From: Treponema sp.
GTDB taxonomy: Bacteria; Spirochaetota; Spirochaetia; Treponematales; Breznakiellaceae
Assembly (NCBI GenBank): GCA_031268975.1
Contig: JAIRWM010000186.1
Location: 1 to 33,137, forward strand
Reading direction: 5' to 3'
DNA length: 33,137 nucleotides
Within the stretch, counting starts at the first letter, position 1, and every line of letters begins with the position of its first letter. Under the pieces are notes generated by a model. The model did no database searches, had not been told where the DNA came from, and saw only the letters and a list, made by a program, of their open reading frames with translations. The position numbers were made by a program, and so were the translations under genes. This document shows, one piece after another, positions 14,218-21,927 of this stretch.

Positions 14218-14895
14218 ATGAGCGCCGAATTTTCCATATCCCTTATGTGCCTGGACTATTTGAAAATTCGGGAACAAATCGAAATACTCAACACGCGGGC
14301 AGACTATTATCATATAGATATCATGGATGGGCATTACTGCAAAAACATTACATTGTCGCCTGATTTTATGCGGGCGGTAAAGAAAATCTCAAAGCTGCCT
14401 CTGGATGTTCATCTTATGACAGAATATCCCGGCGATTTTATTGACGAAGTAAGAAACGCCGGCGCGGAATGGATATCTCCGCATGCGGAAACTATCAATG
14501 TTGACGCGTTCCGTACAATAAACAAAATAAAGTCCCTTGGGGCAAAAGCCGGTGTTGTATTAAATCCCGCGACTCCCCTGGAGTATATAAAGTATTATGC
14601 GGGGAAACTCGACATGGTAACCATTATGACTGTCGATGTGGGCTATGCGGGGCAGCCTTTTATTGATGAAATGCTCGACAAAATACGGCTGGCAAAACAG
14701 TGGAAAAAACAATACGGCTATACATACAAAATTTCAGTGGACGGATCCTGTAATGTCAAAACTTTTAAAAAACTGCACGATGCCGGCGCGGAAATTTTTG
14801 TAGCGGGATCCTCGGGGCTTTTTTCCCTCGACCCGGATCTTTCCGCGGCCTACGACAGGATGCTGCGGAATTTCAAGGCGGAAACCTCTGTCTAA
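14218..14895 (+). CDS. alsE: D-allulose-6-phosphate 3-epimerase
   Basis: This is a 225-residue TIM-barrel enzyme of the ribulose-phosphate 3-epimerase family. It is closer to E. coli AlsE than to Rpe: SLMCLDYLKIREQIE, ADYYHIDIMDGHY, LDVHLM, GVVLNPATPLE, TVDVGYAGQPFIDEMLDKI and VDGSCN-KTFKKLHDAGAEIFVAGSSGLF all align with AlsE by eye. Metal and catalytic residues (His and Asp in HIDIMD, His in DVHLM, Asp in VDGSC) are present. It would interconvert D-allulose 6-phosphate and D-fructose 6-phosphate. It has a strong Shine-Dalgarno sequence and its own promoter, and it is convergent with the PTS operon, whose last gene ends 16 bases away. A short hairpin (CCTCT/AGAGG at 14885-14899) spans its stop codon. 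Confidence 0.85.
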   Translation: MSAEFSISLMCLDYLKIREQIEILNTRADYYHIDIMDGHYCKNITLSPDFMRAVKKISKLPLDVHLMTEYPGDFIDEVRNAGAEWISPHAETINVDAFRTINKIKSLGAKAGVVLNPATPLEYIKYYAGKLDMVTIMTVDVGYAGQPFIDEMLDKIRLAKQWKKQYGYTYKISVDGSCNVKTFKKLHDAGAEIFVAGSSGLFSLDPDLSAAYDRMLRNFKAETSV

Positions 14896-14910
14896 GAGGC
14901 GCAGGCGGCA

Positions 14911-15495
14911 TTATTTCTGCACGATAAACTTTGGTTTTGCCAGGGGAAACTGAATATCCAGCGATGTATTGCGGCTGAGCCGCGCGCTGATAATCGCGGT
15001 ATTGTCCAGGACCACCCCGAGCCTTTCAAACACTCCAACATTCCGCTCTTCCGGTTTTGCGGAAACCTGGGCGCAGATATACCGCGCCATGCCGACAAGC
15101 TCCATCCGTTGTTTTTCCCTGTCTTTTCCGTTCAGGTGGGGACAAAGTTCGGCAAACGTTTTGTACTTTTCACTAAAAAAATCCGCACATCCGGCAAGAA
15201 ACTCTCCATTGCTGCCGTAAATTTCCCGGTAAAAGGCGTCCACGACGGCCAGGCGGACTTTCTCTTTTACCTCCGCCTGCACCTTACAGCCCATCCAAAG
15301 GCGCATCCCTATAACCAATATAACAGACGCAAGCTCCATGGAATATTTGACAAGGGCTTCTTCATCCATATCCAGATCGCCGGTAACAGACTTGTCCAGC
15401 CCCCGTGAATAACATTCCGACAATAAACCGCTCCAGGTTTCGATGTATTCCCCGAATTTCAACTGTAATTTCGCGCTTAGTTCCTGTAACGCCAC
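14911..15495 (-). CDS. Unknown helical protein, last gene of the PTS operon
   Basis: This is a 194-residue, predicted mostly alpha-helical, soluble protein with no signal peptide. It is rich in Glu, Lys and Leu, contains four cysteines, and ends with the hydrophobic-basic stretch QFPLAKPKFIVQK. I recognise no domain. The start is GTG at 15495 with GGAG six bases upstream, ten bases after the SIS-domain gene. Its position as the final gene of a sugar PTS operon suggests a role in metabolism or regulation of the same substrate. The helical character would fit a regulator or a small accessory protein, but this is only inference. Confidence 0.65.
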   Translation of the reverse strand: MALQELSAKLQLKFGEYIETWSGLLSECYSRGLDKSVTGDLDMDEEALVKYSMELASVILVIGMRLWMGCKVQAEVKEKVRLAVVDAFYREIYGSNGEFLAGCADFFSEKYKTFAELCPHLNGKDREKQRMELVGMARYICAQVSAKPEERNVGVFERLGVVLDNTAIISARLSRNTSLDIQFPLAKPKFIVQK

Positions 15496-15504
15496 AAGCC
15501 GCTC

Positions 15505-16074
15505 CTATTCCAGATTTGCGTGTCTGTCCTTTATGGTCTTTTCGTCAAGCCCTTTTATCCGCATAAGTTCCAGGGTGATGATATCTCCCAGCAGGTAAAG
15601 CTGCTGTTCAAACAATGTCGACATCGGCTGGGCCGAATTAAATTCGCCGGGCCTGGCGAATTTTGTCCGCCCGGCCAGCAGCAATGTTTTATCGGAAAGT
15701 TTTGCCGCGGTGCTTTCCGGCGAACATCCTATGTACAGCAAAACGGCTCCTTTTTCCCGGGCAATGTTCGCTATACCCACGGGGAACATACTTTCTCCGG
15801 AAGAAGAAGCGATGATCAAAGCGTCTCCTTTTTTAATGGGCCGCTCCGTTTCACTTCCTACAAAATTGATGTCCAGCCCCAAATGACAAAGCCGTTTTAT
15901 CCAGGCTTTCATGGAAATAAGCACTCTGCCCACAGCAACAACAAGAATGCGCCGTTCCTTGAGAAGCTCTTCCAGAAAGGCTGTGAAAGACTCCGGAGAA
16001 ATCTGCCCAAAGGCGGTTTCCAGCTCGTTTAGAACAAGGTTTCTGCTTGCGGAAAATGTGCTCACCGGCGTCAC
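15505..16074 (-). CDS. SIS-domain sugar-phosphate isomerase, 6-phospho-3-hexuloisomerase-like
   Basis: This is a 189-residue single SIS-domain protein. The phosphosugar-binding loop reads IIASSSGES, and the C-terminal pattern QPMSTLFEQQLYLLGDIITLELMRIKGL followed by HANLE closely follows HxlB of Bacillus, including the terminal HANLE. HxlB converts D-arabino-hex-3-ulose 6-phosphate to D-fructose 6-phosphate. The GTG at 16074 overlaps the stop of the dehydrogenase gene as GTGA and gives the usual length. The frame is open nine codons further to an ATG at 16101, which would overlap by 31 bases. No hexulose-6-phosphate synthase (HxlA) accompanies it, so it probably does not serve formaldehyde fixation. 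The neighbouring dehydrogenase is a possible source of the 3-ketose phosphate. Confidence 0.8.
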   Translation of the reverse strand: MTPVSTFSASRNLVLNELETAFGQISPESFTAFLEELLKERRILVVAVGRVLISMKAWIKRLCHLGLDINFVGSETERPIKKGDALIIASSSGESMFPVGIANIAREKGAVLLYIGCSPESTAAKLSDKTLLLAGRTKFARPGEFNSAQPMSTLFEQQLYLLGDIITLELMRIKGLDEKTIKDRHANLE

Positions 16075-17129
16075 GCTTTCGCGCTGTAAATTGCTTTGCA
16101 TATATTGACGCGCTGTTTGTATATGTCTTCACAAAGCCGGGGAAGATCTTCCAGTGAAGCCCGGTGGGTTACAAGATCCATAACCTGCATCTTTCCCGCG
16201 TCAAGCATGTCTACTGTATATGTCCACTCATTGATGGGAGTCGCGGCAAAATGGGAATTCCACATTCCCTTGAGGATCAATTCTTTTCTGAGTATTTGGC
16301 TGTGCCGGGAAAGTGGAATAGTTGTATCTTTGTGGGGATTTCCCATAAGTACCACGGTCCCGAATGTCCGCGTACAGTCAATCGCCTGGGCGAGCGCGGC
16401 CCCCGTGCCGGTTCCTTCAATTGCGGCATCGGGCAGGGCGCCATTGTTGATCTTCCTGAATTCTCCGGGTACATCCTGGGTTATCCCGTTTACCACAAAA
16501 CGTTCCCCGCGCTCTCTGGCAAAGGCCACTTTCTGATCAACCACATCCACCAGCATAACGGGGCCCGCCCCAAAAAGCCTTGCCCAGCGGGCGGCCATAA
16601 TGCCAATAGGCCCGGCGCCGAAAATCACCACGGAATTTCCCGCCCGAATTTCCGCCTTGCGAATTGCATGCTGGGCCACCGTGCAGGGTTCTACCAGCGC
16701 CAGAGAATCCGGATCCAGAGCGGGGTTTTTTGTTTCCACAAAATGCCAGGAAGACGGCACAAGGCAATATTCGGCAAAACCGCCGTCGCTCCGGGAACCA
16801 AGATAATCGTAATCCAGACACATGGCATAGTCCGCCGTCAGGCAGCTTTCGCACGTGCGGCAGGGGATGCAGGGAAACACCGCTCCCGTTTTTCCCACAA
16901 GGGCCGGATCGGCCAGGGGACCGGCAGCGGTTATTTCGCCGCCGAATTCATGGCCTATTGTAAGGGGGTATTTTTGCTTGCTTGTTCCCAGTTCAAAAAT
17001 ACGGGGAATATCGGAACCGCAGATCCCGCATGCGGCAACTTTTATTAAGAGCTGTTCTCCCCCAGGCTTCGGAACGGGAACGTCAACGGTTTTAAAACTG
17101 CCTATGGCAAATTCCTGTGCTGCTTTCAT
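16071..17129 (-). CDS. Zinc-dependent hexitol-phosphate dehydrogenase (GatD-like)
   Basis: This is a 352-residue medium-chain dehydrogenase. The catalytic zinc site is seen in GICGSDIPRIFELG and GHEFGGE, and the structural zinc cysteines lie in CIPCRTCESC plus a later Cys. The Rossmann motif is VVIFGAGPIGIMAARWA. YDYLGSRSDGGFAEY and ILRKELILKGMWNS match galactitol-1-phosphate 5-dehydrogenase (GatD) by eye better than sorbitol dehydrogenases. It would oxidise a hexitol phosphate, delivered by the PTS, to a ketohexose phosphate using NAD+. Its start overlaps the IIB stop as TAATG. The substrate and the carbon oxidised are not readable from the sequence. Confidence 0.82.
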   Translation of the reverse strand: MKAAQEFAIGSFKTVDVPVPKPGGEQLLIKVAACGICGSDIPRIFELGTSKQKYPLTIGHEFGGEITAAGPLADPALVGKTGAVFPCIPCRTCESCLTADYAMCLDYDYLGSRSDGGFAEYCLVPSSWHFVETKNPALDPDSLALVEPCTVAQHAIRKAEIRAGNSVVIFGAGPIGIMAARWARLFGAGPVMLVDVVDQKVAFARERGERFVVNGITQDVPGEFRKINNGALPDAAIEGTGTGAALAQAIDCTRTFGTVVLMGNPHKDTTIPLSRHSQILRKELILKGMWNSHFAATPINEWTYTVDMLDAGKMQVMDLVTHRASLEDLPRLCEDIYKQRVNICKAIYSAKA

Positions 17130-17605
17130 TATTTTACCAACGTTGCCACATTAACTGTTTTTGAAGCGGGTATTATCTGCACTTCCACGGTAGTACCGGC
17201 GGCGATAAAGTCCTTGAAAATTTTCCTTTCATCATCATTGGCCGAAACATTCTGAAAAAGCTTTTTCCGTCCGGAGGTCATTCCCATGCCGCCTATGTTG
17301 ATCTTGTCAAACTTGATGCCTTGATCGCTCATTCGCTTCAGCGTCATGGGTTCTTTGACGATCATCATTGTCGGTTTTTTGAGCCCCGCCTTGCAAATGC
17401 CCACAGCGGTATCGACACTCTGGACTTCAATGGAAATGCCGGAAGGAACCAGCATTTTGAACATATCCAGCATAAACTGATCTTTGCTGGTCTTGTCGTC
17501 CACCACCATAATGCAGGAGACATTGCTGTATGCATGAAGCCACGCGGCTACCACCTGACCATGTATAAGCCTGTCGTCAATTCTTACGAATTCCAAATTG
17601 TTCAT
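17129..17605 (-). CDS. PTS mannose/fructose/sorbose family EIIB
   Basis: This is a 158-residue cytoplasmic EIIB of the mannose superfamily. The phosphorylated histidine is in the N-terminal signature RIDDRLIHGQVVAAW. The central IMVVDD and a later MMIVKEP strand also fit the fold. It takes phosphate from EIIA and passes it to the sugar in the IIC/IID channel. The ATG at 17605 has AGGAG five bases upstream; an in-frame GTG two codons earlier is less likely. It lies 64 bases after the IIA gene and overlaps the dehydrogenase gene. Confidence 0.9.
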   Translation of the reverse strand: MNNLEFVRIDDRLIHGQVVAAWLHAYSNVSCIMVVDDKTSKDQFMLDMFKMLVPSGISIEVQSVDTAVGICKAGLKKPTMMIVKEPMTLKRMSDQGIKFDKINIGGMGMTSGRKKLFQNVSANDDERKIFKDFIAAGTTVEVQIIPASKTVNVATLVK

Positions 17606-17669
17606 ATACACTCCTGTTTATTTGTTCTGCCTGTATATGGCTCACTTACCGTCTTGCTCCGGGAGAAGG

Positions 17670-18068
17670 TTACTTCTTCTCCATTTTAAATTCCATTATT
17701 TCTCCGGCGCCGGTTTTCAAAAGTCCTTCAACCAGATCCGCCTGGGTTGAAGTTTCCGTGCGTTCCATGGCCGCGGCCATAACCATGGGGAGATTAACTC
17801 CGGTTATAATCCGGACATTTTTTTCCATACTTAAACGGGCAACGTTATTATTCGGCGTTCCACCGTACAAATCAACCAGGGCAACAAGCCCGTCGCCGCT
17901 GTCAACTCCGGATGCCTTTTCCTGTAAATTTTTATAAAACTCTTCGGGGGCTTCCCCGGGTTGTATACCAACCCCGGCAAACTGTTCGGGAACCCCAACA
18001 AGCATATCAACACATTCAAGCATCGACTGGGCCAGATTACCGTGGGAAACAACTAAAATTCCAACCAT
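17670..18068 (-). CDS. PTS mannose family EIIA
   Basis: This is a 132-residue EIIA-Man type protein. The phosphorylated histidine is His9 in ILVVSHGNLAQSML. The ALVDLYGGTPNNNVARL stretch and the VRIITGVNLPMVMAA segment are characteristic. It accepts phosphate from HPr. It sits between IID and IIB and has its own AAGGAA ribosome binding site. A strong hairpin lies upstream, between it and the IID gene. Confidence 0.9.
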   Translation of the reverse strand: MVGILVVSHGNLAQSMLECVDMLVGVPEQFAGVGIQPGEAPEEFYKNLQEKASGVDSGDGLVALVDLYGGTPNNNVARLSMEKNVRIITGVNLPMVMAAAMERTETSTQADLVEGLLKTGAGEIMEFKMEKK

Positions 18069-18094
18069 CGTCTTTCCTTAAAACCATAGGCGGC

Positions 18095-18134
18095 GAAACT
18101 GCCCAAAAAGGCGAAAGCCTCTTCGGGCAGTTTC
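18095..18134 (-). other. Intercistronic hairpin between IID and IIA genes
   Basis: GAAACTGCCC at 18095-18104 pairs perfectly with GGGCAGTTTC at 18125-18134. The 20-nt loop contains a second stem, AGGC at 18109-18112 with GCCT at 18117-18120. It starts 12 bases after the IID stop codon in the transcript and has no T run, so it looks like an mRNA-stabilising or processing element rather than a terminator. Confidence 0.75.
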
Positions 18135-18146
18135 TCTCAATTTCAA

Positions 18147-18971
18147 CTATGCCGCAAGTATGCCCAGCAGAGACAGAACAATACCAACAACAAAGATAAG
18201 CGCGATAATGGTTATCGGCTTGACACGTTTCCGGAGGAGACCCCAAACCCCAAGAACAATCCCCAGGGGCAGAATTCCCGGAAGCAGCATATCCAATACG
18301 CCGGTCTGGAAGTTAAGGACAACTTCCCCCAACTGGTTGGTAAAGGTCCATTCAAGCGGTATTGTTACCGCGACCCGGGATACGGCCATGTTCCCTATTA
18401 CCATTAACCCAATAACGCTGGCTACCTCAATAAGCCGGTTCATAACTCCGCCCTGGAGGAATTCCAGGATGGCGTTCCGGCCTTTTTTGTAACCGAGCAT
18501 ATACATGTTATAACCAAGTACCAGCATGATTACCTTGTAGGCCACTTCAAAAAGAATCGGTCCGAAAAAGTTTCCCGCCAGCGCCAGCTGTATACAAACA
18601 CCCGCCAGAACGGGGTACACAATGGACTGCGAAACTACATCGCCGATACCGGCCAGGGGCCCCATAAGGGCTGTTCGCACCGCGCCGATATCTTCGGCGG
18701 AAATAGGTTCGCCGTTGGCGCGCTTCTCTTCCATGGCAGCCACAATACCGTGGATAACCGTTCCCATAAAAGACGGCTCGGTATTGAAGAATTCCATGTA
18801 CTTTGAAATTTCCTGGGCATACTGGGAAGGATCGTACAGCCGTTTGATGATGGGCTGTATGGAGTTCGCGTTTCCCAGCGCCTGGAGCCGTTCATAGTTA
18901 TAGCAGGTTTCGCTGGAATATCCCAGAAGCCAGTGTTTGACCAGATCGGATTTTTTAAGTTCCTTTGCCAT
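18147..18971 (-). CDS. PTS mannose family EIID
   Basis: This is a 274-residue membrane component of the mannose-superfamily permease. The long amphipathic N-terminal part contains TCYNYERLQALGNANSIQPIIKRLYD, then FFNTEPSFMGTVIHGIVAAMEEKRA and the strongly conserved ALMGPLAGIGDVVSQ. Several C-terminal hydrophobic segments follow and end at SLLGILAA. With IIC it forms the sugar channel in the inner membrane. The start has AAGGAG, encoded in the last codons of the IIC gene, whose stop lies two bases upstream. Confidence 0.92.
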   Translation of the reverse strand: MAKELKKSDLVKHWLLGYSSETCYNYERLQALGNANSIQPIIKRLYDPSQYAQEISKYMEFFNTEPSFMGTVIHGIVAAMEEKRANGEPISAEDIGAVRTALMGPLAGIGDVVSQSIVYPVLAGVCIQLALAGNFFGPILFEVAYKVIMLVLGYNMYMLGYKKGRNAILEFLQGGVMNRLIEVASVIGLMVIGNMAVSRVAVTIPLEWTFTNQLGEVVLNFQTGVLDMLLPGILPLGIVLGVWGLLRKRVKPITIIALIFVVGIVLSLLGILAA

Positions 18972-18973
18972 GA

Positions 18974-19714
18974 TTAGGACTCCTTCGCTTTCGGCGCACC
19001 GAACATATACACAACGACGCCAATAATGATACCGAAGACGGTGATTGCCATTGTGTCAAGGCCCAGATACCTGGTAAGGAAGAACCCCGCAAAGAAGAAG
19101 GGCATGAGCTTCGCTTTCCCGATATAGTTAAGAAGCATTCCGATACCAAGGGCCGGCATCAGCGCGCCGACTACCGCAAAGGCATCCATGACCGGTTTGG
19201 GGAAATTCTGGAGCCATGAACCGAAAACCGATCCGTACATTACAATCAGAAAGGCCGGAATACCATTGATTACAAGGGATACAAGGAAAGACGGGACATA
19301 ATTCATAACCCGAATCATCTTGAGATTTCCCTTTTCCGCGAACTTGTCCGCTGCATGGACCCAGATGGCGTTCAATGACATATACGCATTCCAGGAAAGA
19401 ACCGCGACAGAACCAAGGACAACGCCTACAGAGGTCGCGGTGTAGATATCAAGGCCGGACACCAGCGCGAGGGCGGTACCGACAGGACCGGCAAACATCG
19501 GATTGCCCGGCATTGAACCGCCGGCGGTGATGAACCCGACATAGGGCAGGTTGATCGCCGCGGCGATCATCATTCCCTGAAGCGGCTGTCCCATCACCAG
19601 ACCAACCAGAAAACCTGACCACAATGGATACAACCAGGTTCTGGTGACGACATGACTGAACCACCATGTACTGCATGTGGTAACCAGTGCAACTAAAATT
19701 GCTTGTACAATCAT
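18974..19714 (-). CDS. PTS mannose/sorbose family EIIC
   Basis: This is a 246-residue polytopic permease subunit. The start MIVQAILVALV and the conserved GFLVGLVMGQPLQGMMIAAAINLPYVGF, followed by AGGSMPGNP, identify the mannose-sorbose EIIC family. The ATG at 19714 has AAGGAG seven bases upstream. The open frame extends 42 codons further, but that portion overlaps the enzyme I gene and lacks family character. A 70-bp gap separates it from enzyme I, with no terminator or second promoter that I can recognise. Confidence 0.92.
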   Translation of the reverse strand: MIVQAILVALVTTCSTWWFSHVVTRTWLYPLWSGFLVGLVMGQPLQGMMIAAAINLPYVGFITAGGSMPGNPMFAGPVGTALALVSGLDIYTATSVGVVLGSVAVLSWNAYMSLNAIWVHAADKFAEKGNLKMIRVMNYVPSFLVSLVINGIPAFLIVMYGSVFGSWLQNFPKPVMDAFAVVGALMPALGIGMLLNYIGKAKLMPFFFAGFFLTRYLGLDTMAITVFGIIIGVVVYMFGAPKAKES

Positions 19715-19784
19715 ACAATTACTCCTTCTTGACAAATTTGGAAAACACGTTTTGTAAATGCTTGTACTGCCTTTACCACCCCCT

Positions 19785-21491
19785 TTACGAATAATTACCG
19801 GGCAGCGCCGCCCGGACAAGTCCGGCTGTTTCCTCCGCATCCCGCGCCGAGGCTATCTTCTCCCCGGCTTTGGCGCATTCCGCCGCACTAAGAATACTCA
19901 GGTGCCTTTTGCAGGAAAGGGCCAGGTTCGTGGAAACGCTGAACTTTCTTAAACCCAGGGCGAGCAATACCGCCATGCCCAGAGGATCTCCGGCCATTTC
20001 CCCGCAGAGGGAACATTCAATTCCCGCCTTGCGGGAACTGTCAATAGTTTTCTTTATGAGCCATAAAACCGCGGGATCCATAAAATTATAAAGGTATTCC
20101 ACATTTTTGTTGTTTCTGTCCGCGGCGTAGGTATATTGGATAAGATCGTTGCTCCCGATACTGACAAAATCTATCAGGGGAGCAAGATGTTCAAGCATAA
20201 TCACGGCGGAAGGAATTTCCACCATGATCCCGATTTTCATTTTTTCGTTAAAAGCTTTGCCTTCGGACAAAAGTTCTTTTTTTGCCCCGGATGTTATTTC
20301 AAGCAGCGCTTCAAGCTCGCCAACCGTGGCGACCATGGGAAACATCATCCTGACATCGCCATAGACGCTTGAACGGAGTATTGCCCGCAGCTGGGTGTTC
20401 AGCAAGTCCGGCTGCTTCAGGCAAATTCGCACCGCCCTGAACCCCATAAACGGATTTTCTTCCTTCGGGAGCTTAAGGCACCGGACATCCTTGTCTCCCC
20501 CTATATCCAGTGTTCTGATAACAAGGGGATTCTGCCCGATTTTTTCCGCCGCCTTTTTGTAAATGGCAAATTGTTCATCTTCGGTGGGAAGCTTGCCGCG
20601 GTTCATGTACAGAAATTCCGTGCGGAAAAGGCCGACGCCGTCCATACCGTATTCGGCGGGCCTGCCCAGCGATACCGGATCGATAACATTGGCCAAAAGC
20701 TGAATACGTTCCCCGTCGGCCGTCCGCGCATCTTTCCCGGTAAATCCCCGTAATTCTTTCCGCAGTTCTTTATACTTTTGTATTTTTTCCGCATAGATGC
20801 TTTTTTCTTCCATCCGGATACCGGTTTCAAAAACCCCCGCCTCCACATCAAGATACGACAGGGAACCGTGCTCTACAGACGCGGCGCCCACGCAGCCGAC
20901 AAGCGTGGGAATCTCCAGACTTGACGCAAGAATGGAGACATGGGAAGTTTTCGTTCCCTTTTCAAGAACAATCCCCGCCACATGCTCCATATCGGCGTAC
21001 AAAAGCATGGACGGCATAAGGTCTTCTCCGGCCAGAATACAATTTTCCGGCAGGCGGGAAATATCCGGATACTCCATCCCCAAAACAAGGTAGGCAACGC
21101 GGCTGGCTATATCGTGGACATCATCGGCACGCTGGGACATATATTCGTCTTCCAGAGATCGGAACATTTCTTCCTGGGTTCCGGAAGCCCTCATAATCGC
21201 GGCAGCCGGTTCATAGCCCTGAGAGGCCAGCTTTTCCATTTCTTCCCGAAAGGCCGGATCGAGAATCATGGTTTCCTGCACGTCAAACAGTTCGCCCAAT
21301 TCACTGCCGGCCCCGGCCCGTTCCTTCGACCGGCGAAGCCGGGCAACCGCCTGTTCAACGGCGCGGTCGATGCTTTCCATAATCCTGTTTTTATCCGCGG
21401 AAAGACTTTTTTTATCCAGATCGAAAGTATGTACCTGGGCAAGAAGATGGGCTTTTTCCAAAGCCTGCCCCGGACTAACCGGAGTTCCCTT
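19785..21491 (-). CDS. ptsI: PTS enzyme I (phosphoenolpyruvate-protein phosphotransferase)
   Basis: This is a 568-residue enzyme I of normal length. The active-site histidine is in GTKTSHVSILA. The PEP-binding C-terminal barrel shows TLDIGGDKD, NPFMGFRAVR, the SIGSNDLIQYT block and CSLCGEMAGD with the catalytic cysteine. It transfers phosphate from PEP to HPr. Start choice: ATG at 21491 has TAGGA eight bases upstream and gives the usual MKGTPVSPG N-terminus. ATG at 21500 directly follows the HPr stop. The gene belongs to the sugar operon rather than to a separate general ptsHI locus, so this enzyme I may be dedicated to this regulon. Confidence 0.92.
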   Translation of the reverse strand, partial: KGTPVSPGQALEKAHLLAQVHTFDLDKKSLSADKNRIMESIDRAVEQAVARLRRSKERAGAGSELGELFDVQETMILDPAFREEMEKLASQGYEPAAAIMRASGTQEEMFRSLEDEYMSQRADDVHDIASRVAYLVLGMEYPDISRLPENCILAGEDLMPSMLLYADMEHVAGIVLEKGTKTSHVSILASSLEIPTLVGCVGAASVEHGSLSYLDVEAGVFETGIRMEEKSIYAEKIQKYKELRKELRGFTGKDARTADGERIQLLANVIDPVSLGRPAEYGMDGVGLFRTEFLYMNRGKLPTEDEQFAIYKKAAEKIGQNPLVIRTLDIGGDKDVRCLKLPKEENPFMGFRAVRICLKQPDLLNTQLRAILRSSVYGDVRMMFPMVATVGELEALLEITSGAKKELLSEGKAFNEKMKIGIMVEIPSAVIMLEHLAPLIDFVSIGSNDLIQYTYAADRNNKNVEYLYNFMDPAVLWLIKKTIDSSRKAGIECSLCGEMAGDPLGMAVLLALGLRKFSVSTNLALSCKRHLSILSAAECAKAGEKIASARDAEETAGLVRAALPGNYS

Positions 21492-21504
21492 CATCCTCGG
21501 CATC

Positions 21505-21765
21505 CTATTCTTCCAGTCCATTGATATATTCAAGCATCTGTTTCAGCGCCTCTTCCTCATCGGTTCCGTCTGTTTTGACAACAACCGTCTCACCGATTTT
21601 GAAGTTACAGTGGAGCACCTTAAAAATGCTTTTGGCGTCACAGTTCCGCTCACCGCATGTAATGGTAACGGCGCTCTGAAACCCCTTACTCAGATTAACC
21701 AGTTTTACCGCAGGCCTGGCATGCAGACCGGTGGGATTTTTGATGACAACTTCGGCGCTAACCAC
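21505..21765 (-). CDS. ptsH: PTS phosphocarrier protein HPr
   Basis: This is an 86-residue HPr. The active-site His is in NPTGLHARPAVKLV. AKSIFKVL carries a Ser at the position that HPr kinase phosphorylates in other bacteria. The start is GTG at 21765 with GAGGG seven bases upstream. It is the first gene after a sigma-54 promoter, with a leader of about 137 nt that can form a hairpin close to the ribosome binding site (TTCG/CGAA arms around 21790-21815) and contains the 10-bp palindrome GCCGATCGGC at 21863-21872. Enzyme I follows after 13 bases. Confidence 0.9.
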   Translation of the reverse strand: MVSAEVVIKNPTGLHARPAVKLVNLSKGFQSAVTITCGERNCDAKSIFKVLHCNFKIGETVVVKTDGTDEEEALKQMLEYINGLEE

Positions 21766-21911
21766 GCAATTACCCTCTCATCCATTGTTCTTCGTACGGC
21801 AGACCTGCGAAACAACCAGAGGGACCGTCGAACAGCCTGCAAGCAATGTTGATTAACTTGCGGCCGATCGGCGCCTCTCGTGTGTTTCGCCGGTTTCTGC
21901 ACTGAAAATAG

Positions 21912-21927
21912 AGCAAGAATCATGCCA
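21912..21927 (-). promoter_or_regulatory. Sigma-54 promoter of the PTS operon
   Basis: On the minus strand the sequence is TGGCATGATTCTTGCT. GG at -24 (21925-21926) and GC at -12 (21913-21914) are separated by exactly ten bases, and the flanks match TGGCA and TTGC[AT]. It overlaps the last codons of the activator gene, whose TGA is at 21920-21922, and points to ptsH. The predicted start is near 21902. Together with the adjacent LevR-type activator this is a strong call. Confidence 0.85.

Noticed and set aside
14884-14899. Bidirectional terminator between alsE and the PTS operon
   Set aside because: The CCTCT/AGAGG stem is only five base pairs and has no T run, so it is kept only as a note on alsE.
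19715-19840. Longer EIIC start reaching into the enzyme I gene
   Set aside because: The extra 42 codons are basic and unlike EIIC. The ATG at 19714 has AAGGAG at the right distance.
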